Source: Sinosporangium siamense
GTDB lineage: Bacteria > Actinomycetota > Actinomycetes > Streptosporangiales > Streptosporangiaceae
Direction: 5' to 3'
Assembly: GCF_016863435.1 (NCBI RefSeq)
Contig: NZ_BOOW01000013.1
Location: forward strand, 124,001 to 188,000
DNA: 64,000 nt
Shown: one piece after another, positions 52,305 to 60,804 of the stretch
How positions within the stretch are numbered: position 1 is the first letter of the stretch
How the letters are laid out: each line of letters begins with the position of its first letter
Made by a program: the position numbers and the translations under genes
The notes under the pieces: generated by a model
Database searches by the model: none
What the model was told of the DNA's origin: nothing
The model's input: the letters and a program-made list of their open reading frames with translations, nothing else

Positions 52305-53519
52305 GTGAGCGACCACGTCCTCGTCCTGAACATCGGCTCGTCGTCGATCAAATACGAGCTGCTCGACCCCGGCACCGGCGCCCGCACGGCAGTCGGCCTG
52401 GTGGAGCGCGTCGGCGACGGCGAAGGGCGGCTGATCCACCGCCCGAAAGACGGCGAAGCCTATGAAAGGCGCGAACCGTACCCCGACCACCAGGCCGCGA
52501 TGGACGCGGTCGTGGCGGCGTTCGCGGCTGCCGGGCCGGACCTGGCGAGCCTGCGGCTGCGCGCGATCGGCCACCGTGTGGTGCACGGCGGCACCCGCTT
52601 CCGCGAACCCACCGTGATCGACGAGAAGGTGATCGAGGAGATCGAGGCCCTCAGCCCGCTCGCCCCCCTGCACAACCCGGCCAACGTCACCGGCATCCGT
52701 ACGGCGATGCGCCTGTTTCCGGACATCCCGCAGGTGGCGGTGTTCGACACGGCGTTCCATCACACACTGCCGCCCGAGGCGTACACCTACGCGGTGCCCA
52801 GGGAATGGGCCAAGGAGCATGGTGTGCGGAGATACGGCTTCCACGGCACCTCCTACGCCTATGTGTGCCGCCACGCCGCGAAACTCCTGGGCCGCCCGCT
52901 CGGCGAACTCGACCTGATCGTGCTCCACCTCGGCAACGGCGCCAGCGCGGCGGCCGTGCACCACGGGCGCAGCGTCGACACCTCGATGGGCATGACCCCG
53001 ATGGAGGGGCTGGTCATGGGCACCCGCAGCGGCGACGTCGACCCCATCCTGCCGCTCTTCCTGCTCAGGGAACTCGGCCTCACCCCCGACGCGGCGGAAC
53101 AGGTGTTGTCCAGCGGAAGCGGCATGCGCGCCCTGACCGGCGAAACCGATATGCGCGACATCTGGCGACTGGCCGATGCGGGGGACGGGCACGCGCGCCT
53201 TGGGCTGGAGATCTACGCGCGCCGCATCCGCAAGTACATCGGCGCTTACTACGCCCTGCTCGGCCGCCTGGACGCCATCGTCTTCACCGCCGGCGTGGGC
53301 GAACACGACGCGCGCACCCGCGCCGCAGCCCTCAGGGGGCTGGAACGGCTCGGCCTCGTCGTCGATCAAAGTCGCAACGAGGCCGCCTCGACCGGTGCCC
53401 GCGCCGTCTCACCACCCGGCGCGGAGGTCGCCGTCCTGGTCGTCCCCACCGACGAGGAGGCGGAGATCGCCGCCGAGGCCCTCGCCGTACTGGGGTCGAA
53501 TCAGCGCCGGGATCAGTAA
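52305..53519 (+). CDS. ackA: Acetate kinase
   Basis: AckA makes ATP from acetyl phosphate and ADP. The 404-residue protein has the ASKHA motifs [15 protein letters not shown] near the start, [13 protein letters not shown] and [11 protein letters not shown] in the middle, and [13 protein letters not shown] near the end. GTG 52305 is chosen with GGGGAGA upstream; an in-frame GTG 52287 lies before it. It ends 7 bp inside the convergent phosphoketolase gene. Together the two would convert sugar phosphates to acetate plus ATP without oxygen. Confidence 0.93.
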   Translation: MSDHVLVLNIGSSSIKYELLDPGTGARTAVGLVERVGDGEGRLIHRPKDGEAYERREPYPDHQAAMDAVVAAFAAAGPDLASLRLRAIGHRVVHGGTRFREPTVIDEKVIEEIEALSPLAPLHNPANVTGIRTAMRLFPDIPQVAVFDTAFHHTLPPEAYTYAVPREWAKEHGVRRYGFHGTSYAYVCRHAAKLLGRPLGELDLIVLHLGNGASAAAVHHGRSVDTSMGMTPMEGLVMGTRSGDVDPILPLFLLRELGLTPDAAEQVLSSGSGMRALTGETDMRDIWRLADAGDGHARLGLEIYARRIRKYIGAYYALLGRLDAIVFTAGVGEHDARTRAAALRGLERLGLVVDQSRNEAASTGARAVSPPGAEVAVLVVPTDEEAEIAAEALAVLGSNQRRDQ

Positions 53520-55828
53520 GGCCAGACCCAGTCTCTGATGAACGCCGGGTCGTCTCCGTGCTCGCGGGTGTAGATGCGGGCGCGCAGCCGTTCGTCGGCC
53601 ATCTCCTGACGCAGATGGGCGGCCCTGGACATCAGATGCGGCACCCGGTCGATCACATCCATCACCAGGTGGAACCTGTCGATGTCGTTGAGCATCGCCA
53701 TATCGAAGGGGGTGGTCGTCGTGCCCTCCTCCTTGTAGCCGCGCACGTGGATGTTGCCGTGCCCGTTGCGGCGATAGGTGAGCCGGTGGATCAGCCACGG
53801 ATAGCCGTGGAAGTTGAAGATGATCGGCTTGTCACTCGTGAAAAGCGTGTCGAACTCGGCGTCCGACATGCCGTGCGGGTGCTCGGAAGCCGGTTGCAAT
53901 CGCATCAGATCCACCACGTTCACCACGCGCACCCGCAAGTCCGGCAGGTGCTCACGCAGGATCGCCGCCGCCGCGAGCGTCTCCAGGGTGGGCACATCGC
54001 CCGCACAGGCCAGCACGACGTCCGGATCCTCCCCGCCGTCGGTCGAGGCCCAGGTCAGGATGCCCGCCCCGCGTGCGCAGTGGGCGATCGCCTCCCGCAT
54101 GGAGAACAGGTCGAGCACCGGCTGCTTGCCCGCCACGACGACGTTCACATAGTCGCGTGAGCGCAGGCAGTGGTCGGCGGTGGAGAGGAGCGTATTGGCG
54201 TCCGGGGGCAGGTAGACACGCACGATCGACGACTTCTTGTTCATGACGACGTCCAGGAAGCCGGGATCCTGATGGCTGAACCCGTTGTGGTCCTGACGCC
54301 AGACATGTGATGACAGCAGGTAGTTCAACGACGCGATCGGCCGCCGCCAGGGGATGTTCTTCGCCGACTCCAGCCACTTGGCGTGCTGGTTGAACATCGC
54401 ATCCACGATGTGGATGAAAGCCTCATAGCAATTGAACAGCCCGTGCCGCCCGGTGAGCAGATATCCCTCCAGCCACCCCTGGCACAGGTGCTCGCTCAAA
54501 ACCTCCATCACCCGCCCATCCGGCGCGAGATGCTCATCGGTCTTCAGAATCTCCGCATCCCACGCACGATCGGTCACCTCGAACACCGCCGACAACCGGT
54601 TCGACGCGGTCTCATCCGGCCCCATCAGCCGGAAGTTCTCCGGATTGGCGGCGATCACATCCCGCAGGAACCCGCCTAGCACCCGCGTCGGCTCACTCGA
54701 CTCCGTCGCAGGCGACTTCACCTGTACGGCATAGGCCCGGAAGTCCGGCAGCGTGAGCGGGCGCAGCAACTCGCCCCCGTTGGCGTGCGGATTGGCGCTC
54801 ATCCGCCTCGTCCCGCGCGGCGCGGCCTCGGTCACCGTCACCGTGGGCCGCCCCTCGGCGTCGAACAGCTCGTCCGGCCGGTAGGACCGCATCCAGTCCT
54901 CCAGCATGGCCAGATGCACGGCGTCGTCCCTGACCTGCGACAGCGGCACCTGATGGGACCGCCACGTGCCCTCCACCGGTTTCCCGTCGACCTCGCGCGG
55001 GCCCGTCCACCCCTTGGGGGTGCGTAGCACGATCATGGGCGGCCGGGCCCCGGCCAGGCCGCTTTTGATCTCGGCGATCTGCTCGAACACGAGATCCAGC
55101 GTGCGGATCATCGTCTCGTGCATCACCGCCGGATCGTCCCCCGACACGATGTGCGGGCGGTAGCCGTACCCCTCGAAGAGTTTGATCAGCTCCACCTCGG
55201 GGATGCGGGCGAGCACGGTGGGGCCCGCGATCTTGTAGCCGTTGAGGTGGAGGATGGGGAGCACGATCCCGTCCCGCCGGGGATCGATGAACTTGTTCGA
55301 GTGCCAGCTCGCCGCCAGCGGGCCGGTCTCCGCCTCGCCGTCTCCGACCACACACGCGACCACCAGGTCCGGGTTGTCGAACGCCGCGCCGTAGGCGTGT
55401 GCCAGGGCGTAGCCGAGTTCACCCCCTTCGTGGATCGAACCGGGTGTCTCGGGCGCCACGTGGCTGGGGATCCCGCCGGGGAAGGAGAACTGCCGGAACA
55501 GCCGCCGCATCCCCTCAGCGTTCATCGCCACATCCGGATAAATCTCGCTATAGGTGCCTTCCAGCCAGGCGTGCGCCACCGCCGCCGGCCCCCCGTGCCC
55601 CGGGCCCGCGATGTAGATCATGTCCTGGCCGCGCTCGACGATCACCCGGTTGAGATGGGCGAAACAGAAGTTCAGCCCCGGTGTCGTCCCCCAGTGACCG
55701 AGCAGGCGGGGTTTCACGTGCTCCGGCCGCAGTGGCTCCTTCAGCAGCGGATTGTCCAGCAGGTAGATCTGCCCCACGGACAGATAGTTCGCGGCTCGCC
55801 AGAAGGCGTCGATCTCCTTGACATGCAT
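53513..55828 (-). CDS. xfp: Phosphoketolase (xylulose-5-P/fructose-6-P)
   Basis: This thiamine-diphosphate enzyme splits xylulose 5-phosphate or fructose 6-phosphate to acetyl phosphate. The 771-residue protein (usual 790-820) has the N-terminal signature [20 protein letters not shown], the family motif [18 protein letters not shown], the TPP-binding motif [18 protein letters not shown] with [18 protein letters not shown], and the C-terminal [19 protein letters not shown]. It converges with ackA, overlapping by 7 bp. A DosR-like box lies 34-53 bp upstream of its ATG. It supplies acetyl phosphate to AckA. Confidence 0.94.
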   Translation of the reverse strand: MHVKEIDAFWRAANYLSVGQIYLLDNPLLKEPLRPEHVKPRLLGHWGTTPGLNFCFAHLNRVIVERGQDMIYIAGPGHGGPAAVAHAWLEGTYSEIYPDVAMNAEGMRRLFRQFSFPGGIPSHVAPETPGSIHEGGELGYALAHAYGAAFDNPDLVVACVVGDGEAETGPLAASWHSNKFIDPRRDGIVLPILHLNGYKIAGPTVLARIPEVELIKLFEGYGYRPHIVSGDDPAVMHETMIRTLDLVFEQIAEIKSGLAGARPPMIVLRTPKGWTGPREVDGKPVEGTWRSHQVPLSQVRDDAVHLAMLEDWMRSYRPDELFDAEGRPTVTVTEAAPRGTRRMSANPHANGGELLRPLTLPDFRAYAVQVKSPATESSEPTRVLGGFLRDVIAANPENFRLMGPDETASNRLSAVFEVTDRAWDAEILKTDEHLAPDGRVMEVLSEHLCQGWLEGYLLTGRHGLFNCYEAFIHIVDAMFNQHAKWLESAKNIPWRRPIASLNYLLSSHVWRQDHNGFSHQDPGFLDVVMNKKSSIVRVYLPPDANTLLSTADHCLRSRDYVNVVVAGKQPVLDLFSMREAIAHCARGAGILTWASTDGGEDPDVVLACAGDVPTLETLAAAAILREHLPDLRVRVVNVVDLMRLQPASEHPHGMSDAEFDTLFTSDKPIIFNFHGYPWLIHRLTYRRNGHGNIHVRGYKEEGTTTTPFDMAMLNDIDRFHLVMDVIDRVPHLMSRAAHLRQEMADERLRARIYTREHGDDPAFIRDWVWPY

Positions 55829-55861
55829 ACCTTCGACGCTTCCCCCGCTGCCTCCGGTAAA

Positions 55862-55881
55862 CCAGGGACCTTAGTCACCGG
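55862..55881. promoter_or_regulatory. DosR/DevR-like box upstream of xfp
   Basis: CCAGGGACCTTAGTCACCGG keeps GGGAC-N2-TTAGTC as in the mycobacterial box, with A for C in the second half-site. It sits 34 bp before the phosphoketolase ATG on the minus strand, with the TnpB element starting just beyond it. Confidence 0.6.
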
Positions 55882-55897
55882 GATCCGCCCAAGATGC

Positions 55898-55915
55898 CCT
55901 GGCCTTCAGGCCGGG
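55898..55915. mobile_element. IS200/IS605-type end hairpin
   Basis: CCTGGCCTTCAGGCCGGG forms an 8-bp stem with one G-T pair and a TC loop. GAGGA follows. Such CCTTCAGGCCGGGG-type hairpins are found at the ends of actinomycete IS605-group TnpB elements. It is upstream of the truncated tnpB. Sequence from 55916 to 56103 shows no other feature. Confidence 0.5.
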
Positions 55916-56103
55916 GAGGAAGGGGCGTCCCAGGTATGGCCCGGCGGAGCCGGGACGGCCCGCTGCACGATGTGCGGCACCTGCGCGTGCAAGGACCGGT
56001 GCCGATGTTTGGCCGTCTCCTTGAGCCACGCGTGAAAATCGCCGGGAGGACACAACGCGATCTGCCTCACGCCGGCCGCCCATGCCGTCTGCCTGATGGC
56101 AGA

Positions 56104-57024
56104 ATGATCGCTGTGGCGACACCGACAGAGCCGGAGACCGGGTACGCCCGGTACACCTACCGGCTCCGCGTGTCGTCCGCCGCGCGCGACGCCCTGCTTC
56201 GGGAGTGGGACCGGTGCCGGTGGGTGTGGAACGAGTGCGTCGCCTCCTCCCGCGCCGCGCATAAGGCCCGGCAGGAGTGTCGGCCCGCCCGGCTGGACGG
56301 GATGCTGACCGGCTGGCACGGCGAGCACGAGTGGCTGCGGGCGGGCGGCTCGGTGCCGCAGCAGCAGACCGTCCGCGACTTCGCCAGGTCCCGCGCCAAG
56401 GCCCTCAAGGACATCAAGGCCCGCCTGCCGATGCGACAGCGCGCGGGCATGCCCCGCTTCAAGAGGAAGGACCTGGCCGATCCGACGCTGAACTACACCC
56501 GGCGCGGTTTCCGGCTGAGGGACGGCCGCCTGCACCTCGCGGGCGGCATCGCGCTGGCGGTGGTGTGGTCCCGGGACCTGCCCGCCGACCCCTCCAGCGT
56601 CCGCGTCCACCGCGACGGCATCGGCCACTGGTACGCCTCCTTCGTCGTTCCCGCCGAGCTGCGGCCGCTGCCCGCCACGGGCAGGGTGATCGGCATCGAC
56701 TGGGGCGTGAGGCAGACCGCGACCACCACCAGCGACGAGCACGACCTGCCCCACGCCGGGCACGGCGGGAAGGCCGCCGCCAGGCTGGCCCGGTATCAGC
56801 GGATGACGGCCCGGCGGAGGCCCCCGGCGGGCAAGGCCGCCTCCCGGGGCTACCGCCGCGCGAGGAGGCAGGCCGCGAAGGTGCACAAGAAGGCCGCCCG
56901 GCAGCGGCAGGACACCGCCCGCAAGTGGGCCAAGCGCGTCGTGACCGACTTCGACGCCCTGGCGGTGGAGGACTTCCGGCCGAAGTTCCTGGCCAGGTCC
57001 ACCATGGCCCGCAAGGCCCTCTGA
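56104..57024 (+). pseudogene. 3'-truncated TnpB (RNA-guided nuclease of an IS200/IS605 element)
   Basis: The 306-codon frame carries the N-terminal TnpB region (RLRVSSAARDALLREWDRCRW) and the first two RuvC acids: D199 in GRVIGIDWGVRQ and E289 in DALAVEDFRPK. It stops after STMARKAL, before the zinc finger (CxxC pair) and the third RuvC aspartate, which lie about 90 residues further in intact TnpB. The 3' end and its overlapping guide-RNA region are replaced by the devR leader. It cannot be an active nuclease. A TnpA gene is absent. ATG 56104 is used. Confidence 0.8.
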
Positions 57025-57040
57025 TGGATACAGTCGAGAC

Positions 57041-57700
57041 ATGATTCGGGTGTTCCTGGTAGACGATCATGAGGTTGTCCGGCGCGGCGTCGCCGCCCTG
57101 CTCTCCTCCGAAGGCGACATCGAGATCGTCGGCGAGGCCGGCACGGCCGAACAGGCCATCGCGCGCATCCCCGCCGTCAAACCCGACGTCGCCGTGCTCG
57201 ACGTCCGCCTCCCCGACGGCAACGGCGTCACCGTCTGCCGGGAGGTCCGCTCGCGCGTGCCCGACATCGCCTGCCTCATGCTCACCTCCTTCACCGACGA
57301 CGACGCCCTCTTCGACGCCGTCATGGCCGGCGCCTCCGGCTATGTGCTCAAGCAGATCCACGGCTCCGACCTCGTCGGAGCGGTGCGCACCGTCGCCCGC
57401 GGCCAGTCGCTCCTCGACCCGCAGACCACCGCCGCGATGCTCCAGCGCATCCGCGACCACGACCGCAGGAAGGACCCCCTCTCCGCTCTCACCGACCAGG
57501 AACGCCAGATCTTCGAGCACATCGGAGAGGGCATGACCAACCGCCAGATCGGCGAGCGGCTCTTCCTCGCGGAGAAGACGGTCAAGAACTACGTGTCCAA
57601 CCTCCTCGCCAAACTCGACATGCAGCGCCGCACCCAGGTCGCGGCCCTCGCCGCCAAACTGAAGGCCGAACGACCCCACGAAGGGGACTTTCGCCCCTGA
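57041..57700 (+). CDS. devR: DevR/DosR-type response regulator
   Basis: A 219-residue NarL-type regulator that matches mycobacterial DevR closely, including residue numbers: acidic D8-D9, phospho-acceptor D54 (AVLDVRLPDG), T82 (MLTSFT) and K104 (YVLKQI), and DNA-contact residues K179, K182 and N183 in LAEKTVKNYV. In mycobacteria it turns on dormancy genes under hypoxia, NO or CO when phosphorylated by DosS/DosT. No such kinase gene lies in the window. It starts 17 bp after the truncated TnpB, so its promoter may be borrowed from that element. A DosR box overlaps its stop. Confidence 0.92.
   Translation: MIRVFLVDDHEVVRRGVAALLSSEGDIEIVGEAGTAEQAIARIPAVKPDVAVLDVRLPDGNGVTVCREVRSRVPDIACLMLTSFTDDDALFDAVMAGASGYVLKQIHGSDLVGAVRTVARGQSLLDPQTTAAMLQRIRDHDRRKDPLSALTDQERQIFEHIGEGMTNRQIGERLFLAEKTVKNYVSNLLAKLDMQRRTQVAALAAKLKAERPHEGDFRP
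57683..57698. promoter_or_regulatory. DosR/DevR-like box overlapping the devR stop
   Basis: GGGGACTTTCGCCCCT matches the mycobacterial core GGGACTTTNGNCCCT exactly, 36 bp before the PNPOx-like gene. This is the best of three such sites here. Confidence 0.8.
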
Positions 57701-57733
57701 CGTTTATGGCGGAAGCGGCGCGATGCTGATGCC

Positions 57734-58150
57734 ATGAATGTCGATTCGGCCGGCCTGCAGGTCCTCACCAGGACCGAATGCGTGGAGCTGCTGTCCAGCG
57801 TCCCCGTCGGGCGCATCGTCTTCACCGACCGCGCCCTCCCTGCGGTGCAGCCGGTCAACTTCCTGGTCGTGGACGGCCACATCGTCATCCGCACCGGCCA
57901 GGGCTCCAAACTCGCCGCCGCCGCGCGGGACGCGGTGGTGGCGTTCGAGGTGGACGAGTTCGACGCCGCGATGTGGACGGGGTGGTCGGTCACCGTCATC
58001 GGCCACGCCCGGGCCGTGGTGGACCCGCAGGAGGTCGCCCGCCTCTCCCTCCTGCCGCTCATCCCGTGGGCACCGGGAGAACGCAACCAATACGTCGTGG
58101 TGCGCATCGAGGACATCTCCGGGCGCCGCATACGCGACGGCGGCCTGTAG
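57734..58150 (+). CDS. Pyridoxamine-5'-phosphate-oxidase-family flavin-binding protein
   Basis: A 138-residue split-beta-barrel protein. Typical segments are LSSVPVGRIVFTDRALPAV, QPVNFLVVDGHIVIRTGQGS and the end RIEDISGRRI. These FMN- or F420-binding proteins are frequent members of the DosR-like regulon and may detoxify or reduce quinone-like substrates. The gene lies 36 bp beyond a perfect DosR-type box that starts at 57683, so it is a likely target of the DevR protein encoded just upstream. Confidence 0.85.
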   Translation: MNVDSAGLQVLTRTECVELLSSVPVGRIVFTDRALPAVQPVNFLVVDGHIVIRTGQGSKLAAAARDAVVAFEVDEFDAAMWTGWSVTVIGHARAVVDPQEVARLSLLPLIPWAPGERNQYVVVRIEDISGRRIRDGGL

Positions 58151-58225
58151 ATCCGCACTGCTTCTCCCGCTCCGTCTTCCCCCGGCACCGCATTGCCGCA
58201 GGTGAAGGAGTCTGTGTTACTGTCC

Positions 58226-58238
58226 GGGACATTGTCCC
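58226..58238. promoter_or_regulatory. GGGACA-T-TGTCCC dyad before the aldehyde dehydrogenase gene
   Basis: A perfect palindrome 29 bp upstream of the ATG, with an extra TGTCC half-site at 58221-58225 and GTGTTA/TAACAC outside it. The TGTCCC half-site recurs before the dipeptidase gene, so one regulator probably controls both. Confidence 0.65.
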
Positions 58239-58266
58239 ATGTGTTAACACGGATGGAGAACGGCAG

Positions 58267-59709
58267 ATGCGTTCGCCGGCACCCCGGAATCTGATCGACG
58301 GCGGCTTCGAGGAACCCCATGGAGACGAGGTCGTGGAACGGGTCTCCCCGCACGACCCCGACCTGGCCTTCGAGTGCGGATCGTCGAGTGAGGAGCAGCT
58401 CTCCCGGGCGATCGAGACCGCCGGATCCCGCGGCCGGCAGTGGGCTGCGGCGGGCCCTGCCGTACGCTCCGACGCTCTGGCCGCCCTGGCCTCCGCGCTG
58501 CGCGGCGGAGCCGCCGGCCTGGCCGGCGCGCTGGTGGAGGAGCTGGGCAAGACCCGCAGAGAGGCGCTCGGCGAGATCATGAACGCCGCCAGGATCCTCG
58601 ACTTCTACGCGGGCGGTGTGTGGCGGGACACCGGACGGTCGTTCTCCTCCGTGAAGGAGCGCACCACGATCGTCACCACCCGGGAACCGCTCGGCGTCGT
58701 CGCGGCACTCGCTCCCTGGAACTTCCCGGTCAACCTGTCCGTGCTGAAGATCGCCCCCGCCCTCGCCGCGGGCAACTCGGTGGTGCTCAAGCCCGCGCCT
58801 CAGGCGGCTCGATCGTCCACCGAGCTCGCGCACATCATGAGCACGGTGCTGCCGGAGGGGGTGCTCAACGTCGTGCAGGGTGGCGCCGGGACGGGGGCGG
58901 CCCTGGCTGCAGACCCGAGGGTCGGCGGAGTGTCGTTCACCGGGTCGACCGCGGTGGGAAGGCATGTGGCCGCGTCCGCGGCGGCGCGGGGTGTGCCTTT
59001 CGTGTGCGAGATGGGCGGCAAGAACACCGTCGTCGTGGCCGAGGACGCCGATCTGCCGGCGGCGGTGGGGGCCGTCCTCGCCGGCGCTTTCGGCATGGCC
59101 GGGCAGAAGTGCACGGCGACGAGCCGGGTGTCCGTGCACGCCGACCGATATGAGGAGTTTCTCGACCTGCTTCTCGCACGGGTCGCGGAGTGGGTCGTCG
59201 GCGATCCGCGTGAGGAGTCCACCGTGGTGGGGCCCCTGATCGATGAGCCGAGCCGCGACCGGGTGCTCGGGTTGGTGGAGGACGCGGTGGCGGAGGGCGC
59301 GCGCATGCTGACCCCGGCGGCGTCGCCCGTTCCCGGGCACCTGCGTGGTTCCTATCTGAGCCCGGTGGTGCTCGACGGAGTGCACGCCTCGAGCACGATC
59401 TGCCTGCAGGAGGTCTTCGGCCCGGTGCTGGCCGTTCACCGCGGCAAGGACATGGAGGAAGCGCTGGAGTTCGCCAACGCGGGCGACTACGGGCTGGTGG
59501 GGTCGATCTTCACGCGGGACCTCGGCCGGGCCGCGGAGTTCGGCGCCCGGCTGGAGTGCGGCACGGTGCTGGTGAACCAGCCGACGGCGGGGCTTGAGTT
59601 CCATGTGCCCTTCGCCGGATGGAAGGGCTCGGGGCAGGGCGGGAGCGAGCAGAGCGACGCCTCGCTGCGCTCGTATTCCCGGGAGAAGGTGAGCTACCTG
59701 ACGTGGTGA
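58267..59709 (+). CDS. NAD(P)-dependent aldehyde dehydrogenase
   Basis: A 480-residue aldehyde dehydrogenase. The catalytic residues are C282 (GQKCTATSR) and E248 (CEMGGKN); the cofactor segment is PWNFPVNLSVLKIAPALAAG, and the bridge FTGSTAVGRHV. Its GQKCTATSR form is like alpha-ketoglutarate-semialdehyde-type ALDHs. The ATG at 58267 is preceded by GGAG. It begins the catabolic cluster and shares TGTCCCA-type operator sequences with the M19 gene 93 bp after its stop. Substrate unknown. Confidence 0.92.
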   Translation: MRSPAPRNLIDGGFEEPHGDEVVERVSPHDPDLAFECGSSSEEQLSRAIETAGSRGRQWAAAGPAVRSDALAALASALRGGAAGLAGALVEELGKTRREALGEIMNAARILDFYAGGVWRDTGRSFSSVKERTTIVTTREPLGVVAALAPWNFPVNLSVLKIAPALAAGNSVVLKPAPQAARSSTELAHIMSTVLPEGVLNVVQGGAGTGAALAADPRVGGVSFTGSTAVGRHVAASAAARGVPFVCEMGGKNTVVVAEDADLPAAVGAVLAGAFGMAGQKCTATSRVSVHADRYEEFLDLLLARVAEWVVGDPREESTVVGPLIDEPSRDRVLGLVEDAVAEGARMLTPAASPVPGHLRGSYLSPVVLDGVHASSTICLQEVFGPVLAVHRGKDMEEALEFANAGDYGLVGSIFTRDLGRAAEFGARLECGTVLVNQPTAGLEFHVPFAGWKGSGQGGSEQSDASLRSYSREKVSYLTW

Positions 59710-59718
59710 CACCCCTCG

Positions 59719-59769
59719 TTGACCTGTTGAAACCATTCTGGGTACGCTGTCCCAGAATTATTGGGACAG
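59719..59769 (+). promoter_or_regulatory. Promoter with overlapping TGTCCCA dyad before the M19 gene
   Basis: TTGACC (59719-59724), 18-bp spacer, TACGCT (59743-59748). The arms CTGTCCCA (59747-59754) and TGGGACAG (59762-59769) straddle the expected transcription start, typical for repression. The half-site is the same as at 58226. Confidence 0.7.
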
Positions 59770-59801
59770 TGGGCCAACATGCCCTCGCGGAGGAGTGATC
59801 A

Positions 59802-60791
59802 ATGCTTATCGACGCCCTGCAGTTCAGCAAGCCCGGCAGGGAGCGATTCCAGGAGTGGCGTGACGCCGGGCTCGCGGCGGTTCACGTGACGACTGCCATC
59901 TGGGAGGACTCCACCGAGACCATGCGCGAGCTCGGCCGCTGGCAGCGCCTGCTCACCGAGCACGCCGACCTGCTGACGGAGGGGCGCGGCGCGGACGACA
60001 TCCGCGCCGCCAAGGCCGAGGGCCGCACCGCCGTCGTGTTCGGCTTTCAGAACAGCACCCCCTTCGAGGACGACCTCGACCTGGTCGGCGCCTTCCACCA
60101 GGCCGGCGTGCGGATCGCCCAGCTCACGTACAACACGCAGAACTCCGCGGGCGCCGGCTGCTGGGAGCACGAGGACACGGGCCTCTCCCGCACCTACGGC
60201 GTCAATCTCATCCGTGAGATGAACCAGGTCGGCATGCTGGTCGACGTCTCCCACTGCAACGAGCGCACCTGTCTGGAGGCGTTCGAGGCCTCCGAGAAGC
60301 CTGTCGCGATCACCCACGCGAACCCGCGCGACTACGTCGGCGGCGACGTCGAGCTCGCCGTGCGCAACAAGTCGGCTGACGTGCTCAAGACCATGGCCCA
60401 GCAGGACGGCGTCATCGGACTCAGCATGTATCCCCGGCTCGCGCCCAACGGCACCGATTGCAGCCTCGACGACTTCTGCGACATGGTCGCCTGGACGGTC
60501 GACCTCATCGGCGTCGACCACGTCGGTCTCGGCTCGGACTTCTACACCGGCCACGGCGACGAGGAGCTGGTGTGGTGGCGGCAGGGCCGCTGGAGCCGCT
60601 CGCCCATGGTGCCGATCTCCGGCGTGGTCGAGTTCCCGGGCTGGTTCGACGCGGCCAAGGGCTACCGCGACGTCCTCGACGGCCTCCGCAAGCGCGGCAT
60701 GACGGACGAGGAGGTCGCCAAGGTCGCCGGGGAGAACTGGCTGCGCCTTTTCGACGCCACTTTTGGCACGTTCCACAAGCAGGCCGGCTGA
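59802..60791 (+). CDS. M19-family dipeptidase-like metalloenzyme, non-canonical first metal motif
   Basis: A 329-residue amidohydrolase-fold protein related to renal dipeptidase. Matching parts are GAGCWEHEDTGLS, VGMLVDVSHCNERT, and AITHANPRDY, which carry the glutamate and the two later histidine ligands, then GVDHVGLGSDF. The usual N-terminal HxD pair is not there: the start is MLIDALQFSKPGR. This resembles a subgroup with unknown substrates rather than true dipeptidases. GGAGGAG precedes ATG 59802. Coupled with the flavoprotein gene it may hydrolyse an amide, lactam or lactone. Confidence 0.85.
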   Translation: MLIDALQFSKPGRERFQEWRDAGLAAVHVTTAIWEDSTETMRELGRWQRLLTEHADLLTEGRGADDIRAAKAEGRTAVVFGFQNSTPFEDDLDLVGAFHQAGVRIAQLTYNTQNSAGAGCWEHEDTGLSRTYGVNLIREMNQVGMLVDVSHCNERTCLEAFEASEKPVAITHANPRDYVGGDVELAVRNKSADVLKTMAQQDGVIGLSMYPRLAPNGTDCSLDDFCDMVAWTVDLIGVDHVGLGSDFYTGHGDEELVWWRQGRWSRSPMVPISGVVEFPGWFDAAKGYRDVLDGLRKRGMTDEEVAKVAGENWLRLFDATFGTFHKQAG

Positions 60792-60804
60792 TGGCGGGCC
60801 GGGC

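Noticed and set aside
52305-53519. Acetate kinase gene as the missing carbamate kinase partner of allFGH
   Set aside because: The sequence carries acetate-kinase ASKHA motifs and is convergent with phosphoketolase 20 kb away; carbamate kinases belong to another fold.
55118-56035. Long plus-strand frame with cysteine-rich end (CTMCGTCACKDRCRC)
   Set aside because: It lies opposite the phosphoketolase gene and only its tail is outside; the Cys pattern arises from GC-rich text and matches no zinc motif spacing.
56104-57024. Active RNA-guided TnpB nuclease
   Set aside because: The third RuvC acid, the zinc finger and the 3' guide-RNA region are missing.
57589-59736. Long minus-strand open frames opposite the aldehyde dehydrogenase gene
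   Set aside because: High GC gives long antisense frames; codon third-position bias and family motifs are all on the plus strand.
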